Origin: Diplocloster hominis
GTDB lineage: Bacteria; Bacillota; Clostridia; Lachnospirales; Lachnospiraceae
Assembly: GCF_032380655.1 (NCBI RefSeq)
Contig: NZ_JAWDIY010000014.1
Location: forward strand, 62,001-126,000
Direction: 5' to 3'
DNA: 64,000 bases
Of the stretch, positions 51,621-61,657 are shown piece by piece. Both the position numbers and the translations under genes were made by a program. Numbering within the stretch: position 1 is the stretch's first letter; each line of letters starts with the position of its first letter. The notes under the pieces are model-generated. The model made no database searches. It worked only from the letters and a program-made list of their open reading frames with translations, and had not been told where the DNA came from.

Positions 51621-52391
51621 ATGGAACGAAAAGAACTCATAGAGATCGTACATCAGACCAGGCCTTTGGTTATGGATGAGGTCAATTCCAGAGCAATCAC
51701 CACAAAAGGTACCGCTGATTTTGTCACCAAAGTTGATTATTCAGTCCAGGATTTTCTGAAGAAGATCCTGTTTCGCAAATATCCCGGCATCGGCCTTATG
51801 TCCGAGGAACAGAAGGAAAATGAGATCGGTCCGGATACAAAGACCTGGATTCTGGATCCCATCGACGGAACAACAAATCTTATCCATCATTACCAGCATA
51901 GTGCCGTTTCCCTGGGACTTTATGAGCAGGGAGAGATTACATTGGGTGTAGTGTATAATCCGTTTACCGATGAGACGTTTTCCGCCGCAAAGGGATGCGG
52001 CGCGTATCTGAATGAGCAAAAGATACAGGTAAGCGATCAGACCGATCTGCTGCGCACCCTGATCTCCATGGGTACAGATCCTTACGAAAAAGAAAAGGCT
52101 TCACAGAATTTTGCACTGTTCCAAAAAGTTTTTATGGAGTGCACGGATATCCGAATTTCCGGCTCAGCCGCTCTGGATCTGTGTTACGTGGCCTGCGGGC
52201 GTCTGGATACATTTCTGGAACGTAATCTGAAGCCCTGGGATTATAGCGCCGGTTCCCTGATTCTGACAGAAGCAGGTGGAAAGATAACCGGTTGGAATAA
52301 TCAGCCGCTTCCTTTTGACCAGAACTGCAATGTTCTGGCTACGAATGGATGTCTACACTCTTATTTCTTAGAGCATATCGTAAATGATTAA
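51621..52391 (+). CDS. Inositol monophosphatase family protein
   Basis: 256 residues from ATG 51621 (AAGGAG 10 bases ahead). Mg-dependent phosphatase fold: MSEEQKEN near residue 62 supplies the first acidic ligand, DPIDGTTNLIHH near 86 the central motif, and LKPWDYSAGSLIL near 210 the last Asp. It removes phosphate from inositol phosphates or from related sugar phosphates or nucleotides (3'-phosphoadenosine-type). It stands alone, and a hairpin follows. Confidence 0.93.
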   Translation: MERKELIEIVHQTRPLVMDEVNSRAITTKGTADFVTKVDYSVQDFLKKILFRKYPGIGLMSEEQKENEIGPDTKTWILDPIDGTTNLIHHYQHSAVSLGLYEQGEITLGVVYNPFTDETFSAAKGCGAYLNEQKIQVSDQTDLLRTLISMGTDPYEKEKASQNFALFQKVFMECTDIRISGSAALDLCYVACGRLDTFLERNLKPWDYSAGSLILTEAGGKITGWNNQPLPFDQNCNVLATNGCLHSYFLEHIVND

Positions 52392-52431
52392 TATGTATCT
52401 TTCTAACCGTTAAAGTTAATTGGAACTATAA

Positions 52432-52497
52432 ATGAAAGACCGGTAAGAACCTCGCAGGACTTGGAAACTCTGTAGAGGCGCTATCGGCCTTTCTGTT
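52432..52497 (+). terminator. Structured hairpin after the phosphatase gene
   Basis: AAAGACCGGTA pairs imperfectly with TATCGGCCTTT ending near 52492, enclosing an inner stem (CCTC/GAGG), and TTCTGTTTCC follows. It may be a terminator or a small structured RNA; the inner loop sequence resembles no riboswitch I can name. Confidence 0.4.
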
Positions 52498-53183
52498 TCC
52501 TGTTGTTTTCTTTTCATTCATGGATTAAATGATACTTTTTTCCATGTGTCTGCTTTTTACTATTCTGTGTATATGTTTCCATATGAATGATTCTGTGTAC
52601 ATGATTCTGGTGTATATGATTCCATATGAACGATTCTGTGTAGATAATTCTGGTGTATATAATTCCATATGATTGATCTCATTGCCGCACTTGTGTCGCA
52701 TTTTTAATAGCTCCCACTTATTCCAACTTCAGACGGGTCCCAGGATGTAATATTTGGAAGAGACCCAAGATGTAATATTTGGCAGACTATGGCGCATTTT
52801 GCTGAAAGATGGTATGATTATTTTATTCTGGACAGTATTCATGTCTTATTTTGAAATTATAGATACAACTTTGAAACAAATGTCCGATATAATGACACTA
52901 TTCTGATGTATACTGGGATCGATGATGGTAACTATTTGGATCGATGACGAACTATTGGGATAAACGGCGGTGTCTGTTGAAATTAATGACCGTATCCATT
53001 GGAAAATGACGATATCTAATAGAATATTGACGGTACTATTAGGATGAAATGCCGGCAAATAAAGTTTGAGAAAATAAAATGGGATATTTTGAAAAAGACT
53101 GGAACTTTTTCAGGGGTCTGTGGATCTAATAGATAGATGAAAACCCTTTTGAGGATGACTTACTTTATGAGGATGACATATAT
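52498..53183. repeat. Gene-free AT-rich region with tandem repeats
   Basis: A 43-bp tandem repeat (units at 52578, 52621 and 52664, the last partial) is followed by GATGTAATATTTGG twice (52744 and 52769) and a series of degenerate ATGACGRTA/ACTATT words (about 52900-53060). I see no supportable gene here; the open frames lack start signals. Confidence 0.7.
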
Positions 53184-53996
53184 ATGGAAGCAAATTACGA
53201 ACGTACACGCTACGAATCCCGTATGAGGCTGCGGCGGAAGAAGAAGCTGATTAAGGCGGCCAAGCTATTGTCTTATCGGGTGCTCAAGTCTCTGATCTTC
53301 GTTGTGATCGGGATGATTCTGGGCTTTCTTTTGGCACATAGGACCACCGGTACACCCAGTGAGGCGGAAAATTTAACGTCGGTTGTGCCGAAGCCGGAGA
53401 TTCCGGTGGTATCTGACACCCCTAAGGAGATTCAGGTTCTTCTGGACCCGGGACATGGGGGGAAGGATACCGGCAGCGAGGCAGCAGGAACTCCGGAAAA
53501 GACGTTGAATTTGGCCATTGCGCTTCTGGTTGAGGAAGAGTTGAAAAATGCAGGCGTCGAGGTGGTCATGACCCGCAGCAGCGACCAGACCGTTAGTCTG
53601 GATGAGAGAGCTGCCCTCGCCAATGAGAATAAGGTTCAGGCTTTTGTCAGTATTCATCAGAATTCTTTTGAGGATGATCGATCCATACGGGGATTGGAAG
53701 TCTGGTATAACGACGTGAAGTCTTCAGGGGGAGCCGGGAGTAAAAAATTGGCGGACGCCATACATACATACGCCAGTCAGACCGCCGGCACATCGGACCG
53801 GGGAACGGTTCAGGACGCAAAACTAAAGGTGCTGCGCACGACCACCGTACCGGCCTGCCTGATTGAGGTCGGTTATCTGACGAATAAAACGGATAAGAAT
53901 CTGATCTTTTCAGAGAGTTATCAAAAAGAGCTGGCTAAAAATATTGCCAGAGGAATACAGGAATTTTTGCAGTCCTTTGGAACATCCGCTGAATAG
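53184..53996 (+). CDS. N-acetylmuramoyl-L-alanine amidase (CwlD-like), membrane anchored
   Basis: 270 residues. A basic N-terminus (RLRRKKKLIKAAK) and one membrane span (about 38-58) hold the enzyme outside the cell. The Amidase_3 domain (about 88-265) has zinc ligands in DPGHGG, the Glu in EKTLNLA and the His in SIHQN; the catalytic Glu is in LIEVGYLTN. It cuts the bond between stem peptide and muramic acid. It is 47 bases upstream of the response-regulator gene and may share its operon. Confidence 0.92.
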   Translation: MEANYERTRYESRMRLRRKKKLIKAAKLLSYRVLKSLIFVVIGMILGFLLAHRTTGTPSEAENLTSVVPKPEIPVVSDTPKEIQVLLDPGHGGKDTGSEAAGTPEKTLNLAIALLVEEELKNAGVEVVMTRSSDQTVSLDERAALANENKVQAFVSIHQNSFEDDRSIRGLEVWYNDVKSSGGAGSKKLADAIHTYASQTAGTSDRGTVQDAKLKVLRTTTVPACLIEVGYLTNKTDKNLIFSESYQKELAKNIARGIQEFLQSFGTSAE

Positions 53997-54043
53997 AAAG
54001 GAGGTTCCAAAGGACTGTACCTGATATCAGGAGGTATCCGGAT

Positions 54044-54703
54044 TTGATTACGATATTGATTGTGGAAGATGAATGCGCCATCGCGGAGCTGATTCAGGCA
54101 GGGTTTGAAAAGGCCGGATATGCCTGGGATTACGCCGCGGATGGTAAAGAAGCTGCGGATAAAATAGAAAGCCGTGCTTATGATCTGATATTGCTGGATA
54201 TCATGCTGCCGGAAATAGACGGTTATGAATTGATGGAATACATTGAACCGCTGGGTATTCCCGTCATTTTTCTGACGGCGAAAGGAACTACCAAAGACAA
54301 AGTGAAGGGACTGCGCATGGGCGCGGATGATTATATAGTGAAGCCATTTGAGATCGATGAGCTGCTGGCCCGGGTGGATTCTGTGCTGCGACGCTATAAT
54401 AAGGGGCAGACCCTTTTATATGCGGCCGATGTGGTCATCGATACCCAGTCCCGGCGGGTTATACAGAATGAGCAGGAGGTTATGCTCACACCCAAGGAAT
54501 ATGAACTTCTGCTCTTTCTCGTGAGGAACAAGAACTCGGCGTTGTACCGGGAAACGTTATTTGAACGGGTGTGGCTGGAAGATTTTACGGGGGACTCCCG
54601 TACTTTGGATCTGCACATCCAGCGGCTGCGTAAAAAATTGAATTGGAAGGACCGGATCAAGACCGTGTACAAAATCGGCTATATCCTGGAGGTTTCCACA
54701 TGA
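54044..54703 (+). CDS. Response regulator, OmpR family
   Basis: 219 residues from a TTG with CAGGAGG about 9 bases ahead. Receiver domain (1-115; phospho-acceptor Asp in LLDIMLPEIDGYE near 51, Lys in DYIVKPFE near 100) and winged-helix output domain (about 125-219; TPKEYELLLFLV). Its stop overlaps the kinase start (ATGA). It should be phosphorylated by that kinase and regulate cell-envelope functions, perhaps the amidase ahead. Confidence 0.93.
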   Translation: MITILIVEDECAIAELIQAGFEKAGYAWDYAADGKEAADKIESRAYDLILLDIMLPEIDGYELMEYIEPLGIPVIFLTAKGTTKDKVKGLRMGADDYIVKPFEIDELLARVDSVLRRYNKGQTLLYAADVVIDTQSRRVIQNEQEVMLTPKEYELLLFLVRNKNSALYRETLFERVWLEDFTGDSRTLDLHIQRLRKKLNWKDRIKTVYKIGYILEVST

Positions 54704-56109
54704 AATTTTCCACCAAACTGATTCTTAGCATGACGATTCTGGTTGCCGTTCTATTCTCCGTAGGGGGTACGATCTTAATCAGCAGAAATTTCAAACATTC
54801 TCTGGAAACTGCCGCCGCGCAGAATGTGGAGCAGCATCTGCTGGAACGCTATGCTATTGAATCCAATATGGTTAATTACATATTAAGCGGTGAGAGCTAT
54901 ACTGAAGATAAAGTGGCGGACTCTGCCAAACGTCTCTCCGGCTATACCGGGGGCCAGAACAAAGTGATGGCTCTGTATACTGACGCCGGAAAGGCGCTGT
55001 ATTCGAATCTGCCGGCCCTGTCTGATAAAAATATGGAAGCCATATTGCGGCAGGAAGGCAACACGTATCTGATCCGGCAGGCGGATGGACTGAATTATAT
55101 GCTGCTGACCTCTCAGCTGGAAATAGATAAAAACATCGTCCTGCTGGTCAGTGCTTATGATATCACCGGATTGTTTGCGGAGAGGGACCGCCAATTACAG
55201 GATTTTTTGCTGCTGGACGGCATCGTGATCCTTCTGTGTGTCCTGGCAATCGGACTTATGACCCATGTCCTGACCGGTCCGATTCAAAAGTTGAATAACA
55301 CCAGTCTCCATATCGCCAACGGTGCTTATCAAGAGCGCACCCGCATCCGAAGCTCCGATGAGATCGGCCAGCTCAGCCGGAACTTCGATCTGATGGCCGA
55401 TGCCATTGAACAGCAAATCGCCGAGCTGCAGCTATCCGTACGGCAGCGGGATGATTTTATCAACGCGTTTTCCCACGAAATTAAGACTCCCATGACAGCC
55501 ATTATCGGTTACGCGGATATCCTGCGCACCAGTGCCACCGATAAAGAAAAACAGATCCGGTATTCCCGGACTATTTATCAGGAAAGCCGGCGCCTGGAGG
55601 AGCTTTCCCGTAAGCTTATGGACCTGATGTTCTGTACCGATGAGAACTTAACGACAGGACCTCAGCCTGTGTATACGATCGTACATCGTCTGCATCAGCA
55701 GATGGAACCTCTGCTGGAGGAGTTCAGACTATCTATCGCCGTGGAGCCTGCGTCAGTTGTTGCCGACGCATCTTTGCTGGACTGTCTGCTCCGGAATTTG
55801 ATTTTAAACGCCAAAAAAGCGGACCCGAAGGACCGCACGATTGAACTGTATGGACAAATTAAGGATCAGGCTTATCGCTTCTCGGTGGAGGACAGCGGCT
55901 GCGGTATTCCGGCGGAGGAACTGGCCCGTATCACAGAGCCGTTTTATATGATCGATAAATCCCGTTCCCGGGCGATGGGCGGTTCCGGTCTGGGGCTGTT
56001 TTTATGTTCCAAAATAGCGGATCTGCATCATACGAAACTGCATTTCGAAAGCGAGTTGGGCGTAGGAACGACTGTATGGTTTGAACTGGAGGTGGCAAAA
56101 GATGCTTAA
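54700..56109 (+). CDS. Sensor histidine kinase
   Basis: About 469 residues. Two membrane spans (about 8-28 and 170-190) flank an extracytoplasmic sensor. A HAMP region (about 192-245) follows, then the HisKA box with phospho-acceptor His in FSHEIKTPMTAIIGY near 264 and the ATPase domain (about 350-465; DSGCGIP, GGSGLGLFLC). ATG 54700 overlaps the regulator stop. It ends 8 bases inside the next gene, so all three are coupled. Confidence 0.92.
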   Translation: MKFSTKLILSMTILVAVLFSVGGTILISRNFKHSLETAAAQNVEQHLLERYAIESNMVNYILSGESYTEDKVADSAKRLSGYTGGQNKVMALYTDAGKALYSNLPALSDKNMEAILRQEGNTYLIRQADGLNYMLLTSQLEIDKNIVLLVSAYDITGLFAERDRQLQDFLLLDGIVILLCVLAIGLMTHVLTGPIQKLNNTSLHIANGAYQERTRIRSSDEIGQLSRNFDLMADAIEQQIAELQLSVRQRDDFINAFSHEIKTPMTAIIGYADILRTSATDKEKQIRYSRTIYQESRRLEELSRKLMDLMFCTDENLTTGPQPVYTIVHRLHQQMEPLLEEFRLSIAVEPASVVADASLLDCLLRNLILNAKKADPKDRTIELYGQIKDQAYRFSVEDSGCGIPAEELARITEPFYMIDKSRSRAMGGSGLGLFLCSKIADLHHTKLHFESELGVGTTVWFELEVAKDA

Positions 56110-56941
56110 ACATTGGAAAAGTCTGGTGTTTCTTATTCTAACTCTGCTCATCGTGGCAGGCGCTATCTATTTTCCCAGTCTCTTCTTCACCATACAGGAT
56201 GCCCAGATGATGGCAGTCGCTCATTCCCGTCAGGAGATTCATGCGAAACTGGCGCCTGAGGCAGAAGAAATCTATCTGGTTAACACCATCCGCGATATCT
56301 ATCAAAACAGTCAGTACTTTGACTATGGCGGTGGTTATAATTATCCGCTCAGTATAGATGACTCCCCTTTTTCATCCATCGTTGCCAGTCTCAATGAACA
56401 GTTTGACAATATGATCGATCAGTCCGCTTTGGATAAGGATTTGCTCAATAGCTTCCATAACATGATCAAACCCATGATCTGGGTAAGCGGCAGTTATGGG
56501 ATATGGGATAATAAGGAAACTCCATTTTCTTATTATACCATCTATGATGAACATTTCATGGCGGAAGGATATATCGATACCCCTCCTCAGCTGTCCTTTT
56601 ATACGGAGCCTAAGACAGGGAAGGTCCTGTATCTGCAGATGTTCAATTATCGGCATGATACTATAAAAGTCGCGCCCAAGGATACCATCAACGCCTATAT
56701 CCGCTACCTGGGCCTGGACGTATTGTACGACTGGACCTTTCAATCCCAGGGAGCCGTCTCCGAAAAGGCCCAGTTAAAGATCATATATCTGCAGAATGAT
56801 ACTGATTTTTACATACAGATAATCCCTGTGGGGTATTATTACTACAACCCCTATATCAATTATCCTTATGTGGATACATCCATTCCGAACAGCACAATAA
56901 ACGGCTTTATGGAATCCGATACTGCAGCATACTCTTATTAA
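56102..56941 (+). CDS. Membrane-anchored accessory protein of the two-component operon
   Basis: 279 residues from ATG 56102 (GGAGGTGG ahead, inside the kinase gene). One N-terminal membrane span (LVFLILTLLIVAGAIYFPSLFF) and an extracytoplasmic domain rich in Tyr and Asp. The overlap with the kinase gene suggests it modulates signalling, like accessory proteins of other envelope-sensing systems. Family not recognised. Confidence 0.75.
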   Translation: MLKHWKSLVFLILTLLIVAGAIYFPSLFFTIQDAQMMAVAHSRQEIHAKLAPEAEEIYLVNTIRDIYQNSQYFDYGGGYNYPLSIDDSPFSSIVASLNEQFDNMIDQSALDKDLLNSFHNMIKPMIWVSGSYGIWDNKETPFSYYTIYDEHFMAEGYIDTPPQLSFYTEPKTGKVLYLQMFNYRHDTIKVAPKDTINAYIRYLGLDVLYDWTFQSQGAVSEKAQLKIIYLQNDTDFYIQIIPVGYYYYNPYINYPYVDTSIPNSTINGFMESDTAAYSY

Positions 56942-56974
56942 TATTACATCTCATATTATTTACATTCCGTGATT

Positions 56975-57934
56975 TTATGGCATCGGTGCCCCTATGCTCT
57001 GCCTTTCCTTAGCTGCCGCAATCAGCTTGTTTTTCTTCTCATGCCGTATCATGATGACAACGAGGATCACAGCCGTGAGAATAAACGCGCTGCCTCCTAT
57101 GATACCGGTCGGAGCAGGTCCGATAAACGGATTATATACATCGGAGCCGGTCAGGAAATAGATGCCGATGGACGCAAATCCGTTCAGACTGCCGTGGGCG
57201 ATGGCCGCCGGCAGGCAGCTTCTGGTTTTTAAGGACAGGAAGGACAGAAGCGTTCCCATAATGATACAGAATCCGCACATGGCCAGAATCCCTGTAAATG
57301 GATAGCCGGTATATCCGAATCCGTAATTATGTCCCATCGCGGTAAGCGGCGCATGCCACAATCCCCAGATCACTCCGCTGATCAGCAGCGTCGGCAGTAT
57401 CCGGAAACGCTCCGCCAGTTTGGGGACCAGATAACCTCTCCATCCCCACTCTTCCCCAATGCAGGTAAAGATGTTCACGATCGGCCCTAACACCACTCCG
57501 ATTCCGATCTGCACCAGCATATTCGTCTTAATAGCCTCCAGCGGCAAGTCGATCCCCATCGCCTGATAAGTCTCCATCATATATCCCAGATTTGGATCAA
57601 ACCGGTCCGGATAAATCAGGAAATAAACCACACTGCCAAGTACCGTCAGGATTACCGGAAGGAACCATCCGATCACGTAATACCGGATATGCCCACGGAA
57701 ATTCGGCAGAATCCAGGCATCCCGAAATCCTTCCTTTGTAATCAGCCTGGTCAGCAGTACACAGACCGCCGGTATGAACATCATGGCGGAAACCAGAATG
57801 CTGACTGCAGGCGATGACTGCATATTGGAAACCAGACCTCCGATTACAAATATCTCCAACAGATACGTTATAACAAATGTCAGCCCAAGATAAATTAGAA
57901 TGCGTCTTTTTGTACCACTTTTATTCTTTTCCAT
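56975..57934 (-). CDS. CPBP family intramembrane metalloprotease
   Basis: 319 residues with about eight membrane spans. The CPBP (Abi) motifs are present: GEEWGWRGYL near residue 160 with the Glu pair and Arg, and GVIWGLWHAPL near 190 with the His. The family includes Rce1-like prenyl-protein proteases and bacteriocin maturation or immunity proteins. It is convergent with the two-component operon and stands alone. Confidence 0.88.
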   Translation of the reverse strand: MEKNKSGTKRRILIYLGLTFVITYLLEIFVIGGLVSNMQSSPAVSILVSAMMFIPAVCVLLTRLITKEGFRDAWILPNFRGHIRYYVIGWFLPVILTVLGSVVYFLIYPDRFDPNLGYMMETYQAMGIDLPLEAIKTNMLVQIGIGVVLGPIVNIFTCIGEEWGWRGYLVPKLAERFRILPTLLISGVIWGLWHAPLTAMGHNYGFGYTGYPFTGILAMCGFCIIMGTLLSFLSLKTRSCLPAAIAHGSLNGFASIGIYFLTGSDVYNPFIGPAPTGIIGGSAFILTAVILVVIMIRHEKKNKLIAAAKERQSIGAPMP

Positions 57935-58017
57935 ATTTGGCCATCCTTTTCATTCCTTGCCGTTTTCTATCGCTATTATTTACCATATCACGAATAGAAT
58001 TGCTTGAAAAGAGGGTT

Positions 58018-58779
58018 TTATTTTAAAATAACCATGGCCAGGCCAAGTACCGCCAGAACCACACCGGTGATCCGGTTCAGTGTCTTCGTGCTGGCCTTAT
58101 TCGCAAAGCGGGCGGCTGCCAGAGCGCCGGCAAGTGTAGCTAAGATGCAGGTAACCAATGCGAACAGATCCGGTTTCCCCCCGATCGCCATATGGCTTAC
58201 CGCACCGGTCAGCGCTGTAAAGGCCATGATGAATACACTGGTTCCAACCGCAGTTTTTAATTCGTATCCCAGTATACTGGTTAAAATGAGCAGCAGCATC
58301 ATACCGCCGCCCGCTCCCACAAAACCACAGATAAATCCGATTACACAGCCTGCGATCAGCGACTGGATGATCTTTTTCTTCCGGGATTTATTCTCATTCG
58401 CTTCCCTGGTCGTCATAACCGGCCGGACAATAAATTTGATTCCCAGCAATAAAGTCATATAGACAGAAAAACTTCCCATCGTGGTGTTCGGTACATAGGA
58501 TGCCACCTTACTGCCAACCATGGTCAGGATCAGTGTGGTTACCAGCATCAGGAAACCATTCTTAATGTCAATATTCTTATTGCGGTAGTAGGTCCACGCG
58601 GAAGCTGCGGACGCTAAAACATCGGAAGCCAGGGCAATTCCGATCGCCTCATAGGCCGGAAAACCCAAAAACGTAATCAACATGGGTGAAATCACCGCTG
58701 CCGCCGACAGACCTGCCAATCCTGTTCCAATCCCCGCTCCAAGTCCGGCGATGATGCAAATAATCAGTTTTAACACCAT
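58018..58779 (-). CDS. TauE/SafE family sulfite/organosulfonate exporter-like
   Basis: 253 residues with seven to eight membrane spans and a Gly-rich N-terminus (IIAGLGAGIGTGLAGLSAAAV). A basic loop (ENKSRKKKII) lies near residue 133. The family exports small sulfur-containing or other anions. It overlaps the MarR-type gene by 10 bases, so it is probably its controlled target. Confidence 0.88.
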   Translation of the reverse strand: MVLKLIICIIAGLGAGIGTGLAGLSAAAVISPMLITFLGFPAYEAIGIALASDVLASAASAWTYYRNKNIDIKNGFLMLVTTLILTMVGSKVASYVPNTTMGSFSVYMTLLLGIKFIVRPVMTTREANENKSRKKKIIQSLIAGCVIGFICGFVGAGGGMMLLLILTSILGYELKTAVGTSVFIMAFTALTGAVSHMAIGGKPDLFALVTCILATLAGALAAARFANKASTKTLNRITGVVLAVLGLAMVILK

Positions 58780-59234
58780 TTCTTATGTACTCCTTCCATA
58801 TTCTGTCCCATTTTCTCCAGTATTTTTTCAAACAAAGCCTGTTCGTCCTCCGTAACTCCATCGAACAAACCGTTGATAAACTGTGTCTGAACTTCTGCCA
58901 AACGTCTGACTACATCCTCTGCGGGCGGTTCGATCTTCAGATGCACCTTCCTCCTGTCCGCAGCCTCCTGACTGCCCGACAGATATCCCCGTTCCGTAAG
59001 CCTGTCGACAGCCCCGCATACATGTGATTTTGATATCATCCGGTAATTCACGATATCCCTGGCTGTGTCGTAACCCGGATTGTTCCAGAGATACAGCAGC
59101 ACGTCGATCTCATTCTGCGTAAGCCCTTCCGCTTTCGCTATCTCATGAAATATGCCTTCATAAGTCTTTTTTGCTTTTGCTGCACTGTGCATAAAATCTA
59201 TTGTTAATCTGTTTTCGAAAAACTCCACCGCCAT
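58770..59234 (-). CDS. MarR family transcriptional regulator
   Basis: About 154 residues from ATG 59234 (GGAGGCAAG ahead). Winged helix with DVLLYLWNNPGYDTARDIVNYRMISKSHVCGAVDRL near residues 45-80 and the wing YLSGSQEAADRRKVHLKI. It probably represses its own operon with the exporter until a ligand binds. Confidence 0.9.
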   Translation of the reverse strand: MAVEFFENRLTIDFMHSAAKAKKTYEGIFHEIAKAEGLTQNEIDVLLYLWNNPGYDTARDIVNYRMISKSHVCGAVDRLTERGYLSGSQEAADRRKVHLKIEPPAEDVVRRLAEVQTQFINGLFDGVTEDEQALFEKILEKMGQNMEGVHKKWC

Positions 59235-59601
59235 ATTACTTGCCTCCTCTCCAAATTCCTTCCAACGGGTAATATAGTTCAAACATAAACCGTTTAATTT
59301 CGAACTGTTCACTTATGAACTATTATACGCAATATTTTTTATTCGTCAAGTTAAATATAAATGAAGCGTTGATTCTGTATATAACTTAAATGTTGATTTC
59401 GTATGTGCCCCAAGGGACGCGCAAGCAACATACAAAAAGGACCTATGAATAATCCATAGATCCACATCTTAATATCTTTTTATAAAAAACCTCTATTATA
59501 AATTTTAACACCATTATAAACTTTAACACCATTATAAATTTTAACTCGATTATACTTTATTACTAACTTCAATCTCTAATTTAAATAACTTCTATAATAT
59601 T
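59235..59601. repeat. Gene-free region with hairpin and 18-bp repeats
   Basis: GGACCTATG/CATAGATCC-type hairpin near 59450-59472, then an 18-bp tandem repeat ATTATAAA-Y-TTTAACACC (59495, 59513, 59531, with a decayed fourth copy). It is AT-rich with no supportable gene. The region lies between the MarR-type gene start and the phosphatidyltransferase stop. Confidence 0.65.
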
Positions 59602-60171
59602 CTACTCTCTATTCAACTTAATAAAAGCCGGTATGTAAAGTACAAAAGAAAGAAGCATAAAGCAAACACAGATCCCAATACAGATATTTACCGCCAGTAC
59701 CGGCAGTTCCGGGAACAGGAACAGCACGAACATTACTATATACAACACAGCCGTGCACACCTTACCATACCACATGGCTCCGTCCAGCATCTTTCCTTTC
59801 CGCAGCATCAGCGCCCCCATGATCCCCATAAATCCTTCTTTAACTACAAACAGAATCAACATTGGAATCATCTGGTTGTACCGGATCGTCAGACAAAGCA
59901 CCATGGCTGCCTGCGTCAGCTTATCCGCTATAGGATCCAGCGCTTTCCCCAGCTGCGTAATCTGATTAAACTTACGGGCGATCATCCCGTCAAACAGATC
60001 AGATATACTGGAGATCACTACGATCAGAGCCGCCGCATAATAATCATTGACCGAATCCGCCGTTACATATCTCCAAATAATAACCGGCACTAAAATAATC
60101 CTCAAATATCCCAGCAAATTTGGTATGGTAAAAAGTTGTTTACGCAATGGCACATCATGTTTTACCTGCAT
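59602..60171 (-). CDS. pgsA: CDP-alcohol phosphatidyltransferase (phosphatidylglycerophosphate synthase-like)
   Basis: About 189 residues with several membrane spans. The family motif is clear: DLFDGMIARKFNQITQLGKALDPIADK near residues 65-90, with Asp, Gly, Ala-Arg, Gly and the two closing Asp. It transfers a CDP-diacylglycerol-derived phosphatidyl group, most likely to glycerol 3-phosphate for phosphatidylglycerol and cardiolipin. The start at 60171 has AAGGAG 11 bases ahead; an upstream ATG at 60198 is possible. Symbol is tentative because CDP-alcohol transferases differ little by eye. Confidence 0.8.
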   Translation of the reverse strand: MQVKHDVPLRKQLFTIPNLLGYLRIILVPVIIWRYVTADSVNDYYAAALIVVISSISDLFDGMIARKFNQITQLGKALDPIADKLTQAAMVLCLTIRYNQMIPMLILFVVKEGFMGIMGALMLRKGKMLDGAMWYGKVCTAVLYIVMFVLFLFPELPVLAVNICIGICVCFMLLSFVLYIPAFIKLNRE

Positions 60172-60306
60172 TAATCCCACACTCCTTCGATATCTCATTA
60201 CGCAGTAATATAGCATATCTTCCCTAAAAGATCAAGAAACGACAATAATCTACAATTCCGATATCTATAAAATAAGGAATGGCACAGAACGGATTGCAGA
60301 AGAAAT

Positions 60307-60355
60307 GCCCAAAAGTAACGTTCTCCCAATCACTTAAAGCACGTTACTTTTGGGC
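60307..60355. terminator. Bidirectional terminator-like stem
   Basis: GCCCAAAAGTAACG (60307-60320) pairs perfectly with 60342-60355. It lies between the peptidase stop and the phosphatidyltransferase start. Confidence 0.8.
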
Positions 60356-60409
60356 CGTCTCCCAGCAGTCCGCCCTTATGCCGTTCCTCTCCTGCCCTCT
60401 AATATCTTA

Positions 60410-61375
60410 TCAATAGGAATACGCCCAAAGATTTTTAATCTGCGGCTTAATATCCGCATATTTCCACGTTTTTTGGCTCCGGCTCGGGCTGTTTGGATCA
60501 TTCACCGTGATTTCCCCGTTCTTGAAACCGGTCAGTACGATAAAATGACCGGAGGTTGTAAAATCGCCGGGACGCATGCTGCAAATCACCGCCTGCCCTT
60601 TTCCAAGCACATTTCGCAAAACATCCTCATCCAGCGGAATCTCACGAGCCCGAAGTCCAAGCTTCTGTGCTCCTGTTGTCATCAGCTCCCAGGTGGTACC
60701 GTATTGGGGATCGATATATCCCTGGGACTGGCTGTATTCCGCTACTTTTTGAGGGTTCATATCCGTTTGCCCCGTCAGTCCCACGATCACCATGGACAGA
60801 CAGGTGGGCCCGCATCCGTCCATTCCGATTATCCCGTCGTCACCATATGAATGATATCCCCACCGCTCATCCCACTGTAAAAATAAAGGAATCTTGCCCT
60901 GCTCATAATCCTTCGATATGTCTATGCTGCCGCTGTCCAAAATCTGGTCCTTTTTTTCCGGATAATCCAGAACAAAATCGATCGTTTCCGGATATTTTAG
61001 TACAAACTCCAGCATCTCCTGCGGATACAGGCCTGGGTCCTGAAGAATGTCTTTTATCTTAGGCTCTTCATCCAGCAGATCTTCCAACTGCCCAACCAGT
61101 TCCGGATTCACCTTCACTCTGGGCTGGGTGACATTCCCGGAGTTCGACTGCACCGCCACCGGCTCAAACGCTTCCGCCTGTACATGACCGCTTTCCGGCG
61201 TCTCCTGGGCTTCCAGCTGATTCGTCCACTTGTGAACTACAGTTATAATCAAGAACATCGCAACACAGACCAGTCCTAATTTGCTCAATATCAAAATCCG
61301 TCTGCGGCGGCGTCTCCTCTTTTTTTTCTCAATCAGCATTTTCTTTCGTCTGATTGCTTCTCTGTTATCTCCCAT
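60410..61375 (-). CDS. C39-family-like cysteine peptidase, membrane anchored
   Basis: 321 residues. A very basic N-terminus (KKKRRRRRRRILIL) and one membrane span (about 27-45) anchor it outside the cell. The C-terminal domain (about 165-321) matches the Peptidase_C39_2 group: the Cys in DGCGPTCLSMV near residue 190, the His in SGHFIVLTGF near 280 and NDPNSP. The target is unknown; membrane-bound peptidases of this kind process or degrade extracellular peptides. It is monocistronic. Confidence 0.82.
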   Translation of the reverse strand: MGDNREAIRRKKMLIEKKKRRRRRRRILILSKLGLVCVAMFLIITVVHKWTNQLEAQETPESGHVQAEAFEPVAVQSNSGNVTQPRVKVNPELVGQLEDLLDEEPKIKDILQDPGLYPQEMLEFVLKYPETIDFVLDYPEKKDQILDSGSIDISKDYEQGKIPLFLQWDERWGYHSYGDDGIIGMDGCGPTCLSMVIVGLTGQTDMNPQKVAEYSQSQGYIDPQYGTTWELMTTGAQKLGLRAREIPLDEDVLRNVLGKGQAVICSMRPGDFTTSGHFIVLTGFKNGEITVNDPNSPSRSQKTWKYADIKPQIKNLWAYSY

Positions 61376-61586
61376 TCCCTGTACCTCTCCGATTCATTCG
61401 GCAATCTATTCCATTTCGGTTTGCGCCCTCGACAAAAAGAGTGCAATTATTTTTATTATATCCCTTTTCCGACATTTTTTCCGAAAGATTTTCTTAACTT
61501 TTCTTTTCTAAAGGTATCTTAGCATGCCAATGTATCAGGTTTGTATCAGATTTACTGTAAAATCAGATTTTTTTGGCAGAAAATAA

Positions 61587-61605
61587 GCCTGCATTCATGG
61601 CAGGC
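61587..61605 (-). terminator. Terminator after the MazG-like gene
   Basis: GCCTGC and GCAGGC are separated by a 7-base loop, and TTATTTTCT follows on the minus strand. Confidence 0.6.
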
Positions 61606-61657
61606 AAATTTCTATATGAGAATGTTGGAAGAAGCATTTACCTATACTTCCCCTGTA

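Noticed and set aside
52578..52672. Possible CRISPR array
   Set aside because: Adjacent units are direct tandem copies without unique spacers, and no cas genes are present.
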